This document shows, in pieces, positions 15,535-23,285 of a stretch of DNA of 64,000 nucleotides (position 1 is the first letter of the stretch; each line of letters opens with the position of its first letter). The stretch comes from Acidobacteriota bacterium (lineage in GTDB: Bacteria; Acidobacteriota; Blastocatellia; Pyrinomonadales; Pyrinomonadaceae): positions 34,925 through 98,924 of the forward strand of contig QHXQ01000023.1 in assembly GCA_003223935.1 (NCBI GenBank). The letters run 5' to 3'. Below the pieces are notes generated by a model, which worked only from the letters and a program-made list of their open reading frames with translations, made no database searches and was not told where the DNA came from. The position numbers were made by a program, and so were the translations under genes.

Positions 15535-17058
15535 TTAAGCGGTGGTGGCTTTCTCTTCAGGCTGCCAGCGTAGGACGGGCTTGCGGGCGGCGGCGGCTTC
15601 GTCGAGGCGGCCGATGCGTGTGGTGTGAGGCGCGTCGAGGACGAGCGCGGGCGTGTCTTGCGCTTCGCGGGCGATGGAGCGCATGGCTTCGATGAACTGT
15701 TGGAGTTCTTGGCGACCGACCGATTCGGTTGGCTCGATCAACATCGCGCCGGGGACGATGAGAGGGAAGTAGATCGTCATCGGATGAAAGCCGTAGTCAA
15801 TGAGCCGCTTGGCGATGTCGAGCGTGTGGACGCCCTTGCGCGATTGGCGTTTGTCGGTGAAGACGACCTCGTGCATGGGCGGCGCGTCGAAAGGTTTATC
15901 GTAATCGGTCGTCAGCCCGTGTGCGATGTAGCGCGCATTGAGGACGGCCGCTTCGGTCGCTTCGCGCAAGCCGTCGGGGCCATGCGTGAGGATGTAAGCG
16001 AGCGCGCGCAGGTGCATGCCGAAGTTGCCGTGAAAGGCTTTGACGCGCCCGACTGATTGCGGATAGTTGAAATCGAGTTTGAAAGCCTCGCCGTCTTTGA
16101 CGACGCGCGGCACGGGCAAGAATGGCGCGAGTTCTTTCGTGCAACAGCAAGGGCCGGAGCCGGGGCCGCCGCCGCCGTGCGGAGTGGAAAAAGTCTTGTG
16201 CAGGTTCAAATGGATCACGTCCACGCCCATGTCGCCGGGGCGCGCCCAGCCGACGAGCGCGTTCATGTTCGCGCCGTCCATGTAAACCAGCCCGCCTGCA
16301 TCGTGGACGATCCGACAAATCTCTTTGATGTTGCGCTCGAAGAGGCCAACCGTGTTCGGGTTCGTCAACATCAAGCCCGCCACATCGCCCGACGCACACA
16401 ACTCGCGCAAGTGATCCAGATCGGTCTGACCTTCAGACGTGGAGCGGATCGTCTTGACCGTGAAGCCGGACAGATGCGCCGACGCAGGGTTTGTGCCATG
16501 CGCCGAGTCGGGAATGAGCATGACGTTGCGGCGCGGAACATCGCCTTCTTTCACGCCATCGCGCTCGTCTAAAAACGCACGGATGATCATCACGCCGGTC
16601 ATCTCGCCGTGCGCGCCTGCGGCCGGTTGCAGTGAGACGCCCGCGAGACCCGTGATCTCCGATAGATGTTGCTGCAACTCATAGATGACTTCGAGCGCGC
16701 CCTGCGCGTCCTCTTCCGGCGCGAGCGGGTGCAACTGCGCAAAGCCCGCGATGCGCGCGACCTTCTCGTTCAAACGCGAGTTGTACTTCATTGTGCAAGA
16801 ACCGAGCGGATACATGCCGAGGTCTATGTGATAATTCCACGTCGAGATGCGCGTGAAGTGGCGCACCACGTCAACCTCTGAGACTTCGGGCACGCCCGCG
16901 AGATCGTCTTCACGCCGCAAGTGTGCCGGCAGCAACTCGTCAAGCGGCGTCTCCTCAACGTCGAGCGGCGGCAGCAGATAACCGCGCCGCCCGGCTTGCG
17001 AACGCTCAAAGATCAGCGCCTCGTTCTGCGTGACGTGGGGTGTGGCTTTCGGAGTCAT
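15535..17058 (-). CDS. gcvPB: glycine dehydrogenase (decarboxylating) subunit 2
   Basis: This 507-residue protein is the C-terminal-type subunit of the split P-protein. The PLP site HLNLHKTFSTPHGGGGPG carries the lysine that forms the Schiff base. Other family marks are MYPLGSCTMKYN near residue 83, LQPAAGAHGEMTG, and NPNTVGLFE. With GcvPA it decarboxylates glycine and passes the aminomethyl group to lipoylated GcvH. It is the last gene of gcvT-gcvH-gcvPA-gcvPB. Heptamer element C fills the 75 bp after gcvPA and ends 2 bp from the gcvPB ATG, leaving no visible Shine-Dalgarno sequence. Confidence 0.96.
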   Translation of the reverse strand: MTPKATPHVTQNEALIFERSQAGRRGYLLPPLDVEETPLDELLPAHLRREDDLAGVPEVSEVDVVRHFTRISTWNYHIDLGMYPLGSCTMKYNSRLNEKVARIAGFAQLHPLAPEEDAQGALEVIYELQQHLSEITGLAGVSLQPAAGAHGEMTGVMIIRAFLDERDGVKEGDVPRRNVMLIPDSAHGTNPASAHLSGFTVKTIRSTSEGQTDLDHLRELCASGDVAGLMLTNPNTVGLFERNIKEICRIVHDAGGLVYMDGANMNALVGWARPGDMGVDVIHLNLHKTFSTPHGGGGPGSGPCCCTKELAPFLPVPRVVKDGEAFKLDFNYPQSVGRVKAFHGNFGMHLRALAYILTHGPDGLREATEAAVLNARYIAHGLTTDYDKPFDAPPMHEVVFTDKRQSRKGVHTLDIAKRLIDYGFHPMTIYFPLIVPGAMLIEPTESVGRQELQQFIEAMRSIAREAQDTPALVLDAPHTTRIGRLDEAAAARKPVLRWQPEEKATTA

Positions 17059-17060
17059 CG

Positions 17061-17136
17061 TTCAAAGTCTAATGTCCAAAGTCCAAAGTCCAATGTCCAA
17101 TGTTCGAGTTGATTTTGACACTGGACTTTAGACTTA
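17061..17136. repeat. inverted heptamer element C (gcvPA-gcvPB gap)
   Basis: On the plus strand the words TCTAATG, TCCAAAG, TCCAAAG, TCCAATG, TCCAATG are followed by a spacer and TGGACTT, TAGACTT. The element occupies the whole gap inside the gcv operon and includes the gcvPA stop codon. Confidence 0.75.
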
Positions 17137-18474
17137 CGTTTTTAATCCTTCGACCAGCGCATCAATCTCGGCGCGCGTGTTGGTTTCGGTAACGCAGACG
17201 AGCAGGTCATTCGTGCGTGCGGGGAAGTAGCGCGCGAGCGCGAGACCGCCGGTGATGCTGTGTTCGGCGGCGAGACGACGCAATAACTCGTCGGCTGCGA
17301 CGGGCGCGCGCACGACGAATTCGTTGAAGCGCGGCGCGGAGTAGGGGAGCGTGAAGCCTGCGAGCGCAGCAACTTGGCGTGCGGCATAGGCCGCCTTTTG
17401 CGCGCATTGCATGGCGACCTCTTGCAGGCCCTTGCGCCCAAGCGTCTCCATATAGATCGTCGCAGCGAGCGCGATCAAGCCTTCGTTCGTGCAGATGTTT
17501 GAGGTCGCCTTCTCGCGGCGGATGTGTTGCTCGCGCGTGGCAAGCGTCAGGACAAAACCGCGCCGGCCCTCTCTGTCATACGCGACGCCGACTAACCGGC
17601 CGGGCATCTGGCGCGCGAAGCGTTCGCGCGTCGCAAACAGCCCGACGTAAGGGCCGCCGAAACTGAGCGGCACGCCGAACGACTGACCTTCAGCGACCAC
17701 GATGTCTGCGCCGCATGCGCCGGGCGAGCGCAGGAGGCCGAGCGACATGCTCTCGGTCACAACAACGACGAGTAGTGCGCCGACCTTGTGCGCGCGCTCG
17801 GCCAGCGCTTGCAAGTCTTCAACGCAGCCGAAGAAGTTTGGTGATTGGACGACAATTGCTGCTGTCTTGTCGTCGAGTTGCGCCGCACCGTCGAAGTTGG
17901 TCAGTCCGGTCTGTTCATCGAAGCCCGCTTGTTCGAGTTCGACACCTGCGTGGCTCACGTAAGTTTGCGCGACGTGCAAGTATTCAGGATGAAGCGCGGG
18001 CGAGACGATCACACGGCTTCTGCGCGTGACGCGCTCGGCCATCAAGACGGCTTCGGCGACCGCAGTGGAGCCGTCGTACATCGAAGCGTTGGCCACTTCC
18101 ATGCCGGTCAGTTGGCAGACCAGAGTCTGAAATTCGAAGATCGCTTGCAGCGTCCCTTGCGAGACTTCCGGTTGATAAGGCGTGTAAGCAGTGAAGAACT
18201 CGGAGCGTTGAATCAGCGCGTCAATGACGGTCGGCGCGTAGTGCGCATAAGCGCCCGCACCGAGAAAACTGGACCGACGCGCGGCCGCATTTTTAGCAGC
18301 AAGCGATTCAAAATAGTTGAGCAGTTCGGGTTCGGAGAGCGCGGCCGGCGTGTTGAGCGGCGCACGCAAGATTAGGTCAGCCGGGATCGAAGAGAAGAGT
18401 TCTTCGGGCGCGTTCAAACCGACGGTGCGCAGCATCTCGGCGCGCTCGGCCGGCGAGTTCGGGATGTAACGCAA
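17134..18474 (-). CDS. gcvPA: glycine dehydrogenase (decarboxylating) subunit 1
   Basis: This 446-residue protein starts MRYIPNSPAERAEMLRTVG, the usual GcvPA N-terminus, and has SFLGAGAYAHYAPTVID, FFTAYTPYQPEVSQGTLQ, ANASMYDGSTAVAEA and RREKATSNICTNEGL. It forms the heterodimeric P-protein with GcvPB. It starts 6 bp after the gcvH stop codon, so the two are translationally coupled. No lipoamide dehydrogenase gene is in the window, so that subunit must come from elsewhere. Confidence 0.96.
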   Translation of the reverse strand: MRYIPNSPAERAEMLRTVGLNAPEELFSSIPADLILRAPLNTPAALSEPELLNYFESLAAKNAAARRSSFLGAGAYAHYAPTVIDALIQRSEFFTAYTPYQPEVSQGTLQAIFEFQTLVCQLTGMEVANASMYDGSTAVAEAVLMAERVTRRSRVIVSPALHPEYLHVAQTYVSHAGVELEQAGFDEQTGLTNFDGAAQLDDKTAAIVVQSPNFFGCVEDLQALAERAHKVGALLVVVVTESMSLGLLRSPGACGADIVVAEGQSFGVPLSFGGPYVGLFATRERFARQMPGRLVGVAYDREGRRGFVLTLATREQHIRREKATSNICTNEGLIALAATIYMETLGRKGLQEVAMQCAQKAAYAARQVAALAGFTLPYSAPRFNEFVVRAPVAADELLRRLAAEHSITGGLALARYFPARTNDLLVCVTETNTRAEIDALVEGLKT

Positions 18475-18480
18475 CTTGGC

Positions 18481-18870
18481 TTACTCCTCAGCTTTGGTGT
18501 AGTCCTCGTACTCGGCCGCAGTCATCAAACGATCAACGTCGCCGGGATCACTCAAGCGCAGGCGGATCATCCAGCCAGCGCCGTAAGGATCGGTGTTGAC
18601 CTTCTCCGGCTCGTCCTGCAAGGTCTCGTTCACTTCAGTCACTTCGCCAGAGACAGGACAGAACAACTCCGACACGGCCTTGACCGATTCGACGTTGCCG
18701 AACGCTTCATGCGCCTCGAACTTCTCGCCGACGCGCGGCAACTCGACGAAGACCACATCGCCCAGCGAGTCCTGCGCGTGATCCGTAATGCCGACCGTGC
18801 CCGTGTCGCCTTCGACTCTGACCCATTCGTGGTCTTTGCTGTAGTGTAAATCTTCCGGGATGTTTGACAT
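18481..18870 (-). CDS. gcvH: glycine cleavage system H protein
   Basis: This 129-residue lipoyl carrier has IPEDLHYSKDHEWVRVEGDTGTVGITDHAQDSLGDVVFVELP and the lipoylation site lysine in GNVESVKAVSELFCPVSGEV. The ATG at 18870 is chosen because GAGGAA precedes it and MSNIPEDLHY is the standard start. It shuttles the aminomethyl group from P-protein to T-protein. It lies between gcvT and gcvPA; heptamer element D separates it from gcvT. Confidence 0.96.
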   Translation of the reverse strand: MSNIPEDLHYSKDHEWVRVEGDTGTVGITDHAQDSLGDVVFVELPRVGEKFEAHEAFGNVESVKAVSELFCPVSGEVTEVNETLQDEPEKVNTDPYGAGWMIRLRLSDPGDVDRLMTAAEYEDYTKAEE

Positions 18871-18879
18871 GATGTTCCT

Positions 18880-18940
18880 CAGTAGGCAGTAGGCAGTTGA
18901 AGGCAGGTTTATAATTACCGCCAACCGTTTACTGCCTACT
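18880..18940. repeat. inverted heptamer element D (gcvT-gcvH gap)
   Basis: The words CAGTAGG, CAGTAGG, CAGTTGA are followed after a spacer by TTTACTG, CCTACTT. It lies inside the gcv operon and contains the gcvT stop codon. GAGGAA upstream of gcvH lies just outside it. Confidence 0.7.
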
Positions 18941-20054
18941 TCTTTTCGCGTTTGTAAAACGGTGTCGGCACGACGCGCGCAGCGACCGCGCGACCGCGCA
19001 CGTCAATCTGTAGCTCTTGGCCTTCGTTGGCGTACTCGATGGGGACGTAGGCCATGCCGATGTTCTTCTTCAAGTAGGGCGCGGGGCTGCCCGACGTGAC
19101 GCGCCCGACACGTTGACCGTTGACGAGCACGTCTTGCTCGTCGCGGGCGATGCCGCGCTCTGTGACTTCAAAGCCGACGAGTTTGCGTTTGATGCCTTCT
19201 TCCTTTTGGCGCGCGAGCGCGGCACGGCCGTTGAAGTCGCCTTTGTTGAGTTTGCAAATCCAACCGAGGTTGGCTTCGAGCAGTGTGGTCTCTTCGGTAA
19301 TCTCATGACCGTAGAGCGCCATTGCGGCTTCGAGCCGGAGCGTGTTGCGCGCGGCCAGACCGCAAGGGAGTATGCCTTCGTCTGTGCCGTAACGACCGAC
19401 ATCAAGCAGACGCTGCCAGAGTTGCGTAGCCTTTTCCGGCGCGGCATAGACCTCGAAGCCGTCTTCGCCCGTGTAGCCTGTGCGCGAAATGATCGCTACG
19501 ACGCCGTCAACCGCACCTTCACGGAAATGGTAATACTTGATCTCTGCGAGCGGCGTGTCGGTCAACTGTTGCACGATGCCGAGCGCGTCGGGGCCTTGGA
19601 CGGCGAGTTGGCAGAAGTCTGCGCTGCGGTTCTTGAGTTCAATCTGTTCATCGCCGCGATGAGCGTTGATCCAATCCCAGTCTTTGTCAGTCGTCGAAGC
19701 GTTGACGACGAGCAGCAGATGATCTGCGGCGAAGCGATAGACGAGCAGGTCGTCAACGACTGTGCCTGCTTCGGTGGTCAGTGCGGAATACTGCGCTTGC
19801 CCGTCAACGAGTTTGCTCGCGTCGTTTGAGCAGAGACGATTGATGAAGGCGATAGCGTCCGGCCCGCGCACTTCGATCTCACCCATGTGCGAGACATCGA
19901 AGAGACCCGCGTGGCGGCGCGTGCGCAGGTGTTCTTCGACCGTGCCGGCCGGATACTGCACGGGCATGTCCCAGCCGCCGAAATCAACCATGCGCCCGCC
20001 CATCTGGCGGTGCACAGCATTGAGTGGTGTCTGCTTCAGCGCGGGCGCAGTCAA
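18936..20054 (-). CDS. gcvT: glycine cleavage system aminomethyltransferase (T protein)
   Basis: This approximately 372-residue protein has QTPLNAVHRQMGGRMVDFGGWDMPVQYP at the start, HAGLFDVSHMGEIEVRG, RTGYTGEDGFEV, the LRLEAAMALYGHEI segment, and the C-terminal GCV_T-C barrel ending VRGRAVAARVVPTPFYKR. It releases ammonia from the H-protein intermediate and makes methylene-tetrahydrofolate. The TTG at 20054 is suggested because GAGGAG lies 6 bases upstream; a GTG at 20072 in the same frame has no ribosome binding site. It heads the gcv operon. No glycine riboswitch was seen upstream. Confidence 0.94.
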   Translation of the reverse strand: MTAPALKQTPLNAVHRQMGGRMVDFGGWDMPVQYPAGTVEEHLRTRRHAGLFDVSHMGEIEVRGPDAIAFINRLCSNDASKLVDGQAQYSALTTEAGTVVDDLLVYRFAADHLLLVVNASTTDKDWDWINAHRGDEQIELKNRSADFCQLAVQGPDALGIVQQLTDTPLAEIKYYHFREGAVDGVVAIISRTGYTGEDGFEVYAAPEKATQLWQRLLDVGRYGTDEGILPCGLAARNTLRLEAAMALYGHEITEETTLLEANLGWICKLNKGDFNGRAALARQKEEGIKRKLVGFEVTERGIARDEQDVLVNGQRVGRVTSGSPAPYLKKNIGMAYVPIEYANEGQELQIDVRGRAVAARVVPTPFYKREKK

Positions 20055-20240
20055 GCGTAGCTCCTCACACACGGCCGGCGAGCCGAAAAATTAGCCGCAA
20101 AATTTTTTCTGTGAACGAAACGGCAAACTAGCACGCGACGCGCGAGAGCGTCAAGCAGCGTGTGCGCAGGCGTGGGCCGTGCATCAGACACGTTGGGTTT
20201 GTGCAGACTGACGCTTGCGTGTGTGCCACCCTTTTTGTCG

Positions 20241-20984
20241 TCAATGTTTAGCTTGGGCGAACCAACCGTAGCGCGCGCCAGTCCAGTAGAGAAAACCGTG
20301 CGCGCCGTTCAAATCTTGCTCGATCACATCGCCGCGCAGGCGTAAGGTGTTCAACTTCACGGCGCTCTGCGCTGCCTGTCTTGCTTCGACGCGCAGCCCG
20401 CGCCCGATGGCATCTTCGAGCAGGTAGGTCTGCTGTGCATCGGGGTTGTGCCAACCCGATTCCTTGAAGCCGTGAATGACGGCGAGCAATAGATCGCCGG
20501 GCTTGACCTTGGCGGGAGCAGGCGGCGATTGAGCGGCCTTTGACGGATCGGGCGGAGTTATCTTCTGCGGCTCGTCCAAAATCCAGTTGGAGACTTCGCT
20601 GTTCATCTCGTCGAGCTTGGCCGGCGTGGCGCGCACGATGATGGCGATGTCTTGTGAGCCGTCGCCGTTGAAGTCGCCGACGAGCACATTGTCTTGCTGC
20701 GGCGCGTCAAGCTCGACCGCGCCCTTGAAGATTTGCGCGACCTTGTTCGCGACTTCGGTCGCTTGTGGGGGCGCAGGCATGGGCGTAGTCGCCTGTACGG
20801 GCGTCGGCATAGTTGGCGTGGGCGAGTTGGCAGGCGCGGACTGCGATGGCGTCGGTGCGGGCGCTGGCGCGGTTTCAGTCTGTTCGCGTGTGCCGTTGCA
20901 GGCGCAGAGTAGGAATGTGGCAGCGATGATCGTAACGAGACAGCTTGCGTGGGCGCGTAAGACGTGCGGCTGCGGGTTGCGCAT
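20241..20984 (-). CDS. lipoprotein with FG-GAP/VCBS-like motif, function unknown
   Basis: This approximately 247-residue protein begins with a lipoprotein signal (CLVTIIAATFLLCAC), then a Pro/Thr/Ala-rich linker of about 60 residues. The folded part includes VLVGDFNGDGSQDIAII, the calcium-loop pattern of FG-GAP/VCBS repeats, followed by a domain ending LNGAHGFLYWTGARYGWFAQ. The ATG at 20984 has GGAG 9 bases upstream; starts at 21017 and 21026 are also open. It lies alone between gcvT and the dihaem oxidoreductase. Probably surface-exposed; no enzyme motif was recognised. Confidence 0.7.
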   Translation of the reverse strand: MRNPQPHVLRAHASCLVTIIAATFLLCACNGTREQTETAPAPAPTPSQSAPANSPTPTMPTPVQATTPMPAPPQATEVANKVAQIFKGAVELDAPQQDNVLVGDFNGDGSQDIAIIVRATPAKLDEMNSEVSNWILDEPQKITPPDPSKAAQSPPAPAKVKPGDLLLAVIHGFKESGWHNPDAQQTYLLEDAIGRGLRVEARQAAQSAVKLNTLRLRGDVIEQDLNGAHGFLYWTGARYGWFAQAKH

Positions 20985-21119
20985 GCTCTTGATCTCCGTC
21001 TGTTGTGTGTTGGGCATAAATTCCAAAGCGTAGCTTAACTCAATGCGAGAGACCGGCGGCTTGCACCGGCCGGTCTCTCTTGCGAACCTCAGTGTGACGC
21101 AAAGCTTGGTGACCTAAGT

Positions 21120-22388
21120 TTACAGCGAATTGAGGAACGTGGCGATCTGATTGCGCTGCGTGACCGAGAGCGCGCGGTAGTTGTTGATGACGCCCGTCGC
21201 TTCGCCTGCGTGGCGCAAGACCGCTTCGGAGCGCGTCAACGATTCGCCGTCGTGCATCAGGCGGTCGCGTGAACGCACGCCCCAGAGTGGCGGCGTGCGC
21301 ACCTTGTTGGCGGTGGATTGGCCGCCGTTCTGCACGATGCCGTCGCCCGTGCCCACGTTGTGCAGCAGAAAATCGCTGTAGGGGTGGATGATCTTATTGC
21401 CGAGCGCAGTCGGCACGGTGAACGCGCCGCCGTTGATGACCGTGCCGGCCGGAGACGTCGTGATCGAAGGTACGTGGCAGATGGTGCAGCCGACTTGGGT
21501 GAACAGTGTCTGGCCGGCTTGCGCATCAGACGTGGCCGCGAGTGCCGAATCACGCGGCGGCACTTTGGTCGAACGCATGAACGCGGCGAAAGCGTTGATG
21601 TCCTCATCGCCATCTTCACCACAGTTCACGCTCGTGTTGCTCGCGCAGGGCTGATTGTCAGGCACGGGGTCGAAGCCCGAACCGAAGCCGACGAACCTGC
21701 CGTTCGAGGTGTTCTCAGTCAGGTTGAAGCGGTTGGTGATGCCTTGTTCGTTGAGATAGGCGTCGGATGAGAAAGAGAGCAGGCTGGCCTGTTGGTTCTT
21801 CCAACCGAAGCGCCCGACGCGAATGTTACCCGGCGCTTCGAGCACCGGCACTTGAATGAATTGGCCGGCGATCTGGCCGCCGCTCTGACCCGGTTGGTTG
21901 TTGGCGATAGCGACGATGGTGTTGCTGTTGATCGCTTCGATGAACCCGTCGCCGACCGTGTTCAGCGACGTGCGGAAGGTGCGAATGTTCTCGGCGGTCG
22001 AGGGCACGCGCTCTTGAATGTTCGCGTCGGTGGCGCGGTCGTTGATGAGCGAGCCACCGGCCGCATCCACGAAGTTGCCGTTCGCGTCGTTGTGTCCGGC
22101 GCGCAACTCTGTGACTTGGCTGATCGCGCCGGTGACCGGGTTCTGGTGGCATTCGGCGCAGGACTGCGTGTTGTAAACGGGGCCCAGCCCTTTGGCAATG
22201 TCGTCCCGTTCTTCAAACACGCCCTTGTCGTTGTCGAAATCGGTTTGCGAGAGGAACCCGTTAGTTAGATTGTCGTAGCCCGCAGGGGCTTCGGTCGCGC
22301 CCTGACCCCAGACGGTGTGTGTCCAGACCGTCGAGATTAGACAGGCGGCGACAAAGCAGCAGATAGTGAACAGTTTTAGCAGCTTCAT
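21120..22388 (-). CDS. dihaem oxidoreductase of the DUF1111 (DHOR) family
   Basis: This 422-residue protein has a Sec signal peptide (LLKLFTICCFVAACLISTVWTHTVWGQ) and two c-type haem sites, CAECH near residue 77 and CTICH near 313. The pattern NGFLSQTDFDNDKGVFEERDDIAKGLGPVYN, then KVRTPPLWGVRSRDRLMHDGES near the C-terminus, is that of the DUF1111 thiol oxidoreductase-like family, distantly related to MauG and cytochrome c peroxidases. It should be periplasmic. The ATG at 22388 follows GGAGGAGAAAAGG. No electron-transfer partner is adjacent. Confidence 0.85.
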   Translation of the reverse strand: MKLLKLFTICCFVAACLISTVWTHTVWGQGATEAPAGYDNLTNGFLSQTDFDNDKGVFEERDDIAKGLGPVYNTQSCAECHQNPVTGAISQVTELRAGHNDANGNFVDAAGGSLINDRATDANIQERVPSTAENIRTFRTSLNTVGDGFIEAINSNTIVAIANNQPGQSGGQIAGQFIQVPVLEAPGNIRVGRFGWKNQQASLLSFSSDAYLNEQGITNRFNLTENTSNGRFVGFGSGFDPVPDNQPCASNTSVNCGEDGDEDINAFAAFMRSTKVPPRDSALAATSDAQAGQTLFTQVGCTICHVPSITTSPAGTVINGGAFTVPTALGNKIIHPYSDFLLHNVGTGDGIVQNGGQSTANKVRTPPLWGVRSRDRLMHDGESLTRSEAVLRHAGEATGVINNYRALSVTQRNQIATFLNSL

Positions 22389-23285
22389 CCTTTTCTCCTC
22401 CAGATAACTTGGGCCGCGGATGGCGCGACCCAAGGGGAAACGTTCGGGTTACTGGTCGGCTCAAGGAAGTTGAGTCGGCTGGGTTGTTGGTCGGGTTATT
22501 GGTCACACGTCACCTGAGGATTCCAGGGCTTCGGAAAAAATGAAAGCTTGCGCTCGCCGGCACGGCGGGCGGATAAGTTTTGCACCGGGTACGACTGGGG
22601 CTTGTCCGGGTTCTAAGTGCAACCGTCTGGATAGTGAGTCGAACGGTCGCCCGGTGTCTGTCAACTGGCCTTTGGCCTTAGAGCGGCCAAAGAGTCAGTC
22701 CTTCTTTTACAGCAGGCTTAATACTGTGATGAACTCACCGGCTTGAACTGATCCCCTTGGCTCGTAAGGCTCTGGGTTGTGTCTTGGACGAGTCTCATGA
22801 GGCGATGGAGCAAGAGACCGACAAGGAGATTCGTCGTCCCAACTTGTAAGAGCGCGTGCAGCCTAATTTCATTTCGGCAAAATGTCAATGCAAATTTTCA
22901 TAACGGTAGGCGACCGGCGTCTGTCTGCGGTCGTCGGTCTGCTGACAGTTTGCTTGACGGGCACTGACGCTGGCGGCTAAAGTGACAAATGTCCTCGCAC
23001 GGGCCAGTGCCGGGCGGAAAACGCCGCTCGCGGCCTGTATTTTCAGTCCTATCTTTAGGCATCTGCCGGCCGCTTTCGGGCCTCTAAAGACAGACCGTTT
23101 TGCGTTTGCCCCGGCTGGCTGGTGACTCTCTGCGGACGGGTGAACGTGCTTCATCGTTTAAATCAACTGATCGCTGACGTCGGCGTCAACCCCCATTGCC
23201 GGTCGTCTGTTTCCCGACTCTTTATGGTTAATTATTAACCGGCTTCGTGTCCGGCTTTGCCCGCTCGCGTTTGAGGAAGTTGAAA
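22389..23285. other. gene-poor intergenic region (about 900 bp)
   Basis: No open frame here carries recognisable motifs. A 14-bp word of the type GGGTTRTTGGTCGG recurs imperfectly near 22446-22505. The stretch 22530-22860 shows only short frames. A perfect palindrome (23226-23240) lies just ahead of the next gene. The region may hold the promoters of the dihaem gene and of the large secreted protein gene, or a decayed gene. Confidence 0.5.
23226..23240. promoter_or_regulatory. 15-bp palindrome GGTTAATTATTAACC, possible operator
   Basis: The dyad GGTTAAT-T-ATTAACC is perfect and AT-rich in a GC-rich background, 45 bp upstream of the start of the large secreted protein. This size and symmetry suit a dimeric transcription factor site. 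No factor is assigned. Confidence 0.4.

Noticed and set aside
20073..20240. Glycine riboswitch upstream of gcvT
   Set aside because: The tandem aptamer core motifs of the glycine riboswitch could not be found in this stretch.
22735..22850. Short frame that looks like the end of a helical protein
   Set aside because: About 40 codons, no start signal and no recognised family; too little to call a pseudogene.
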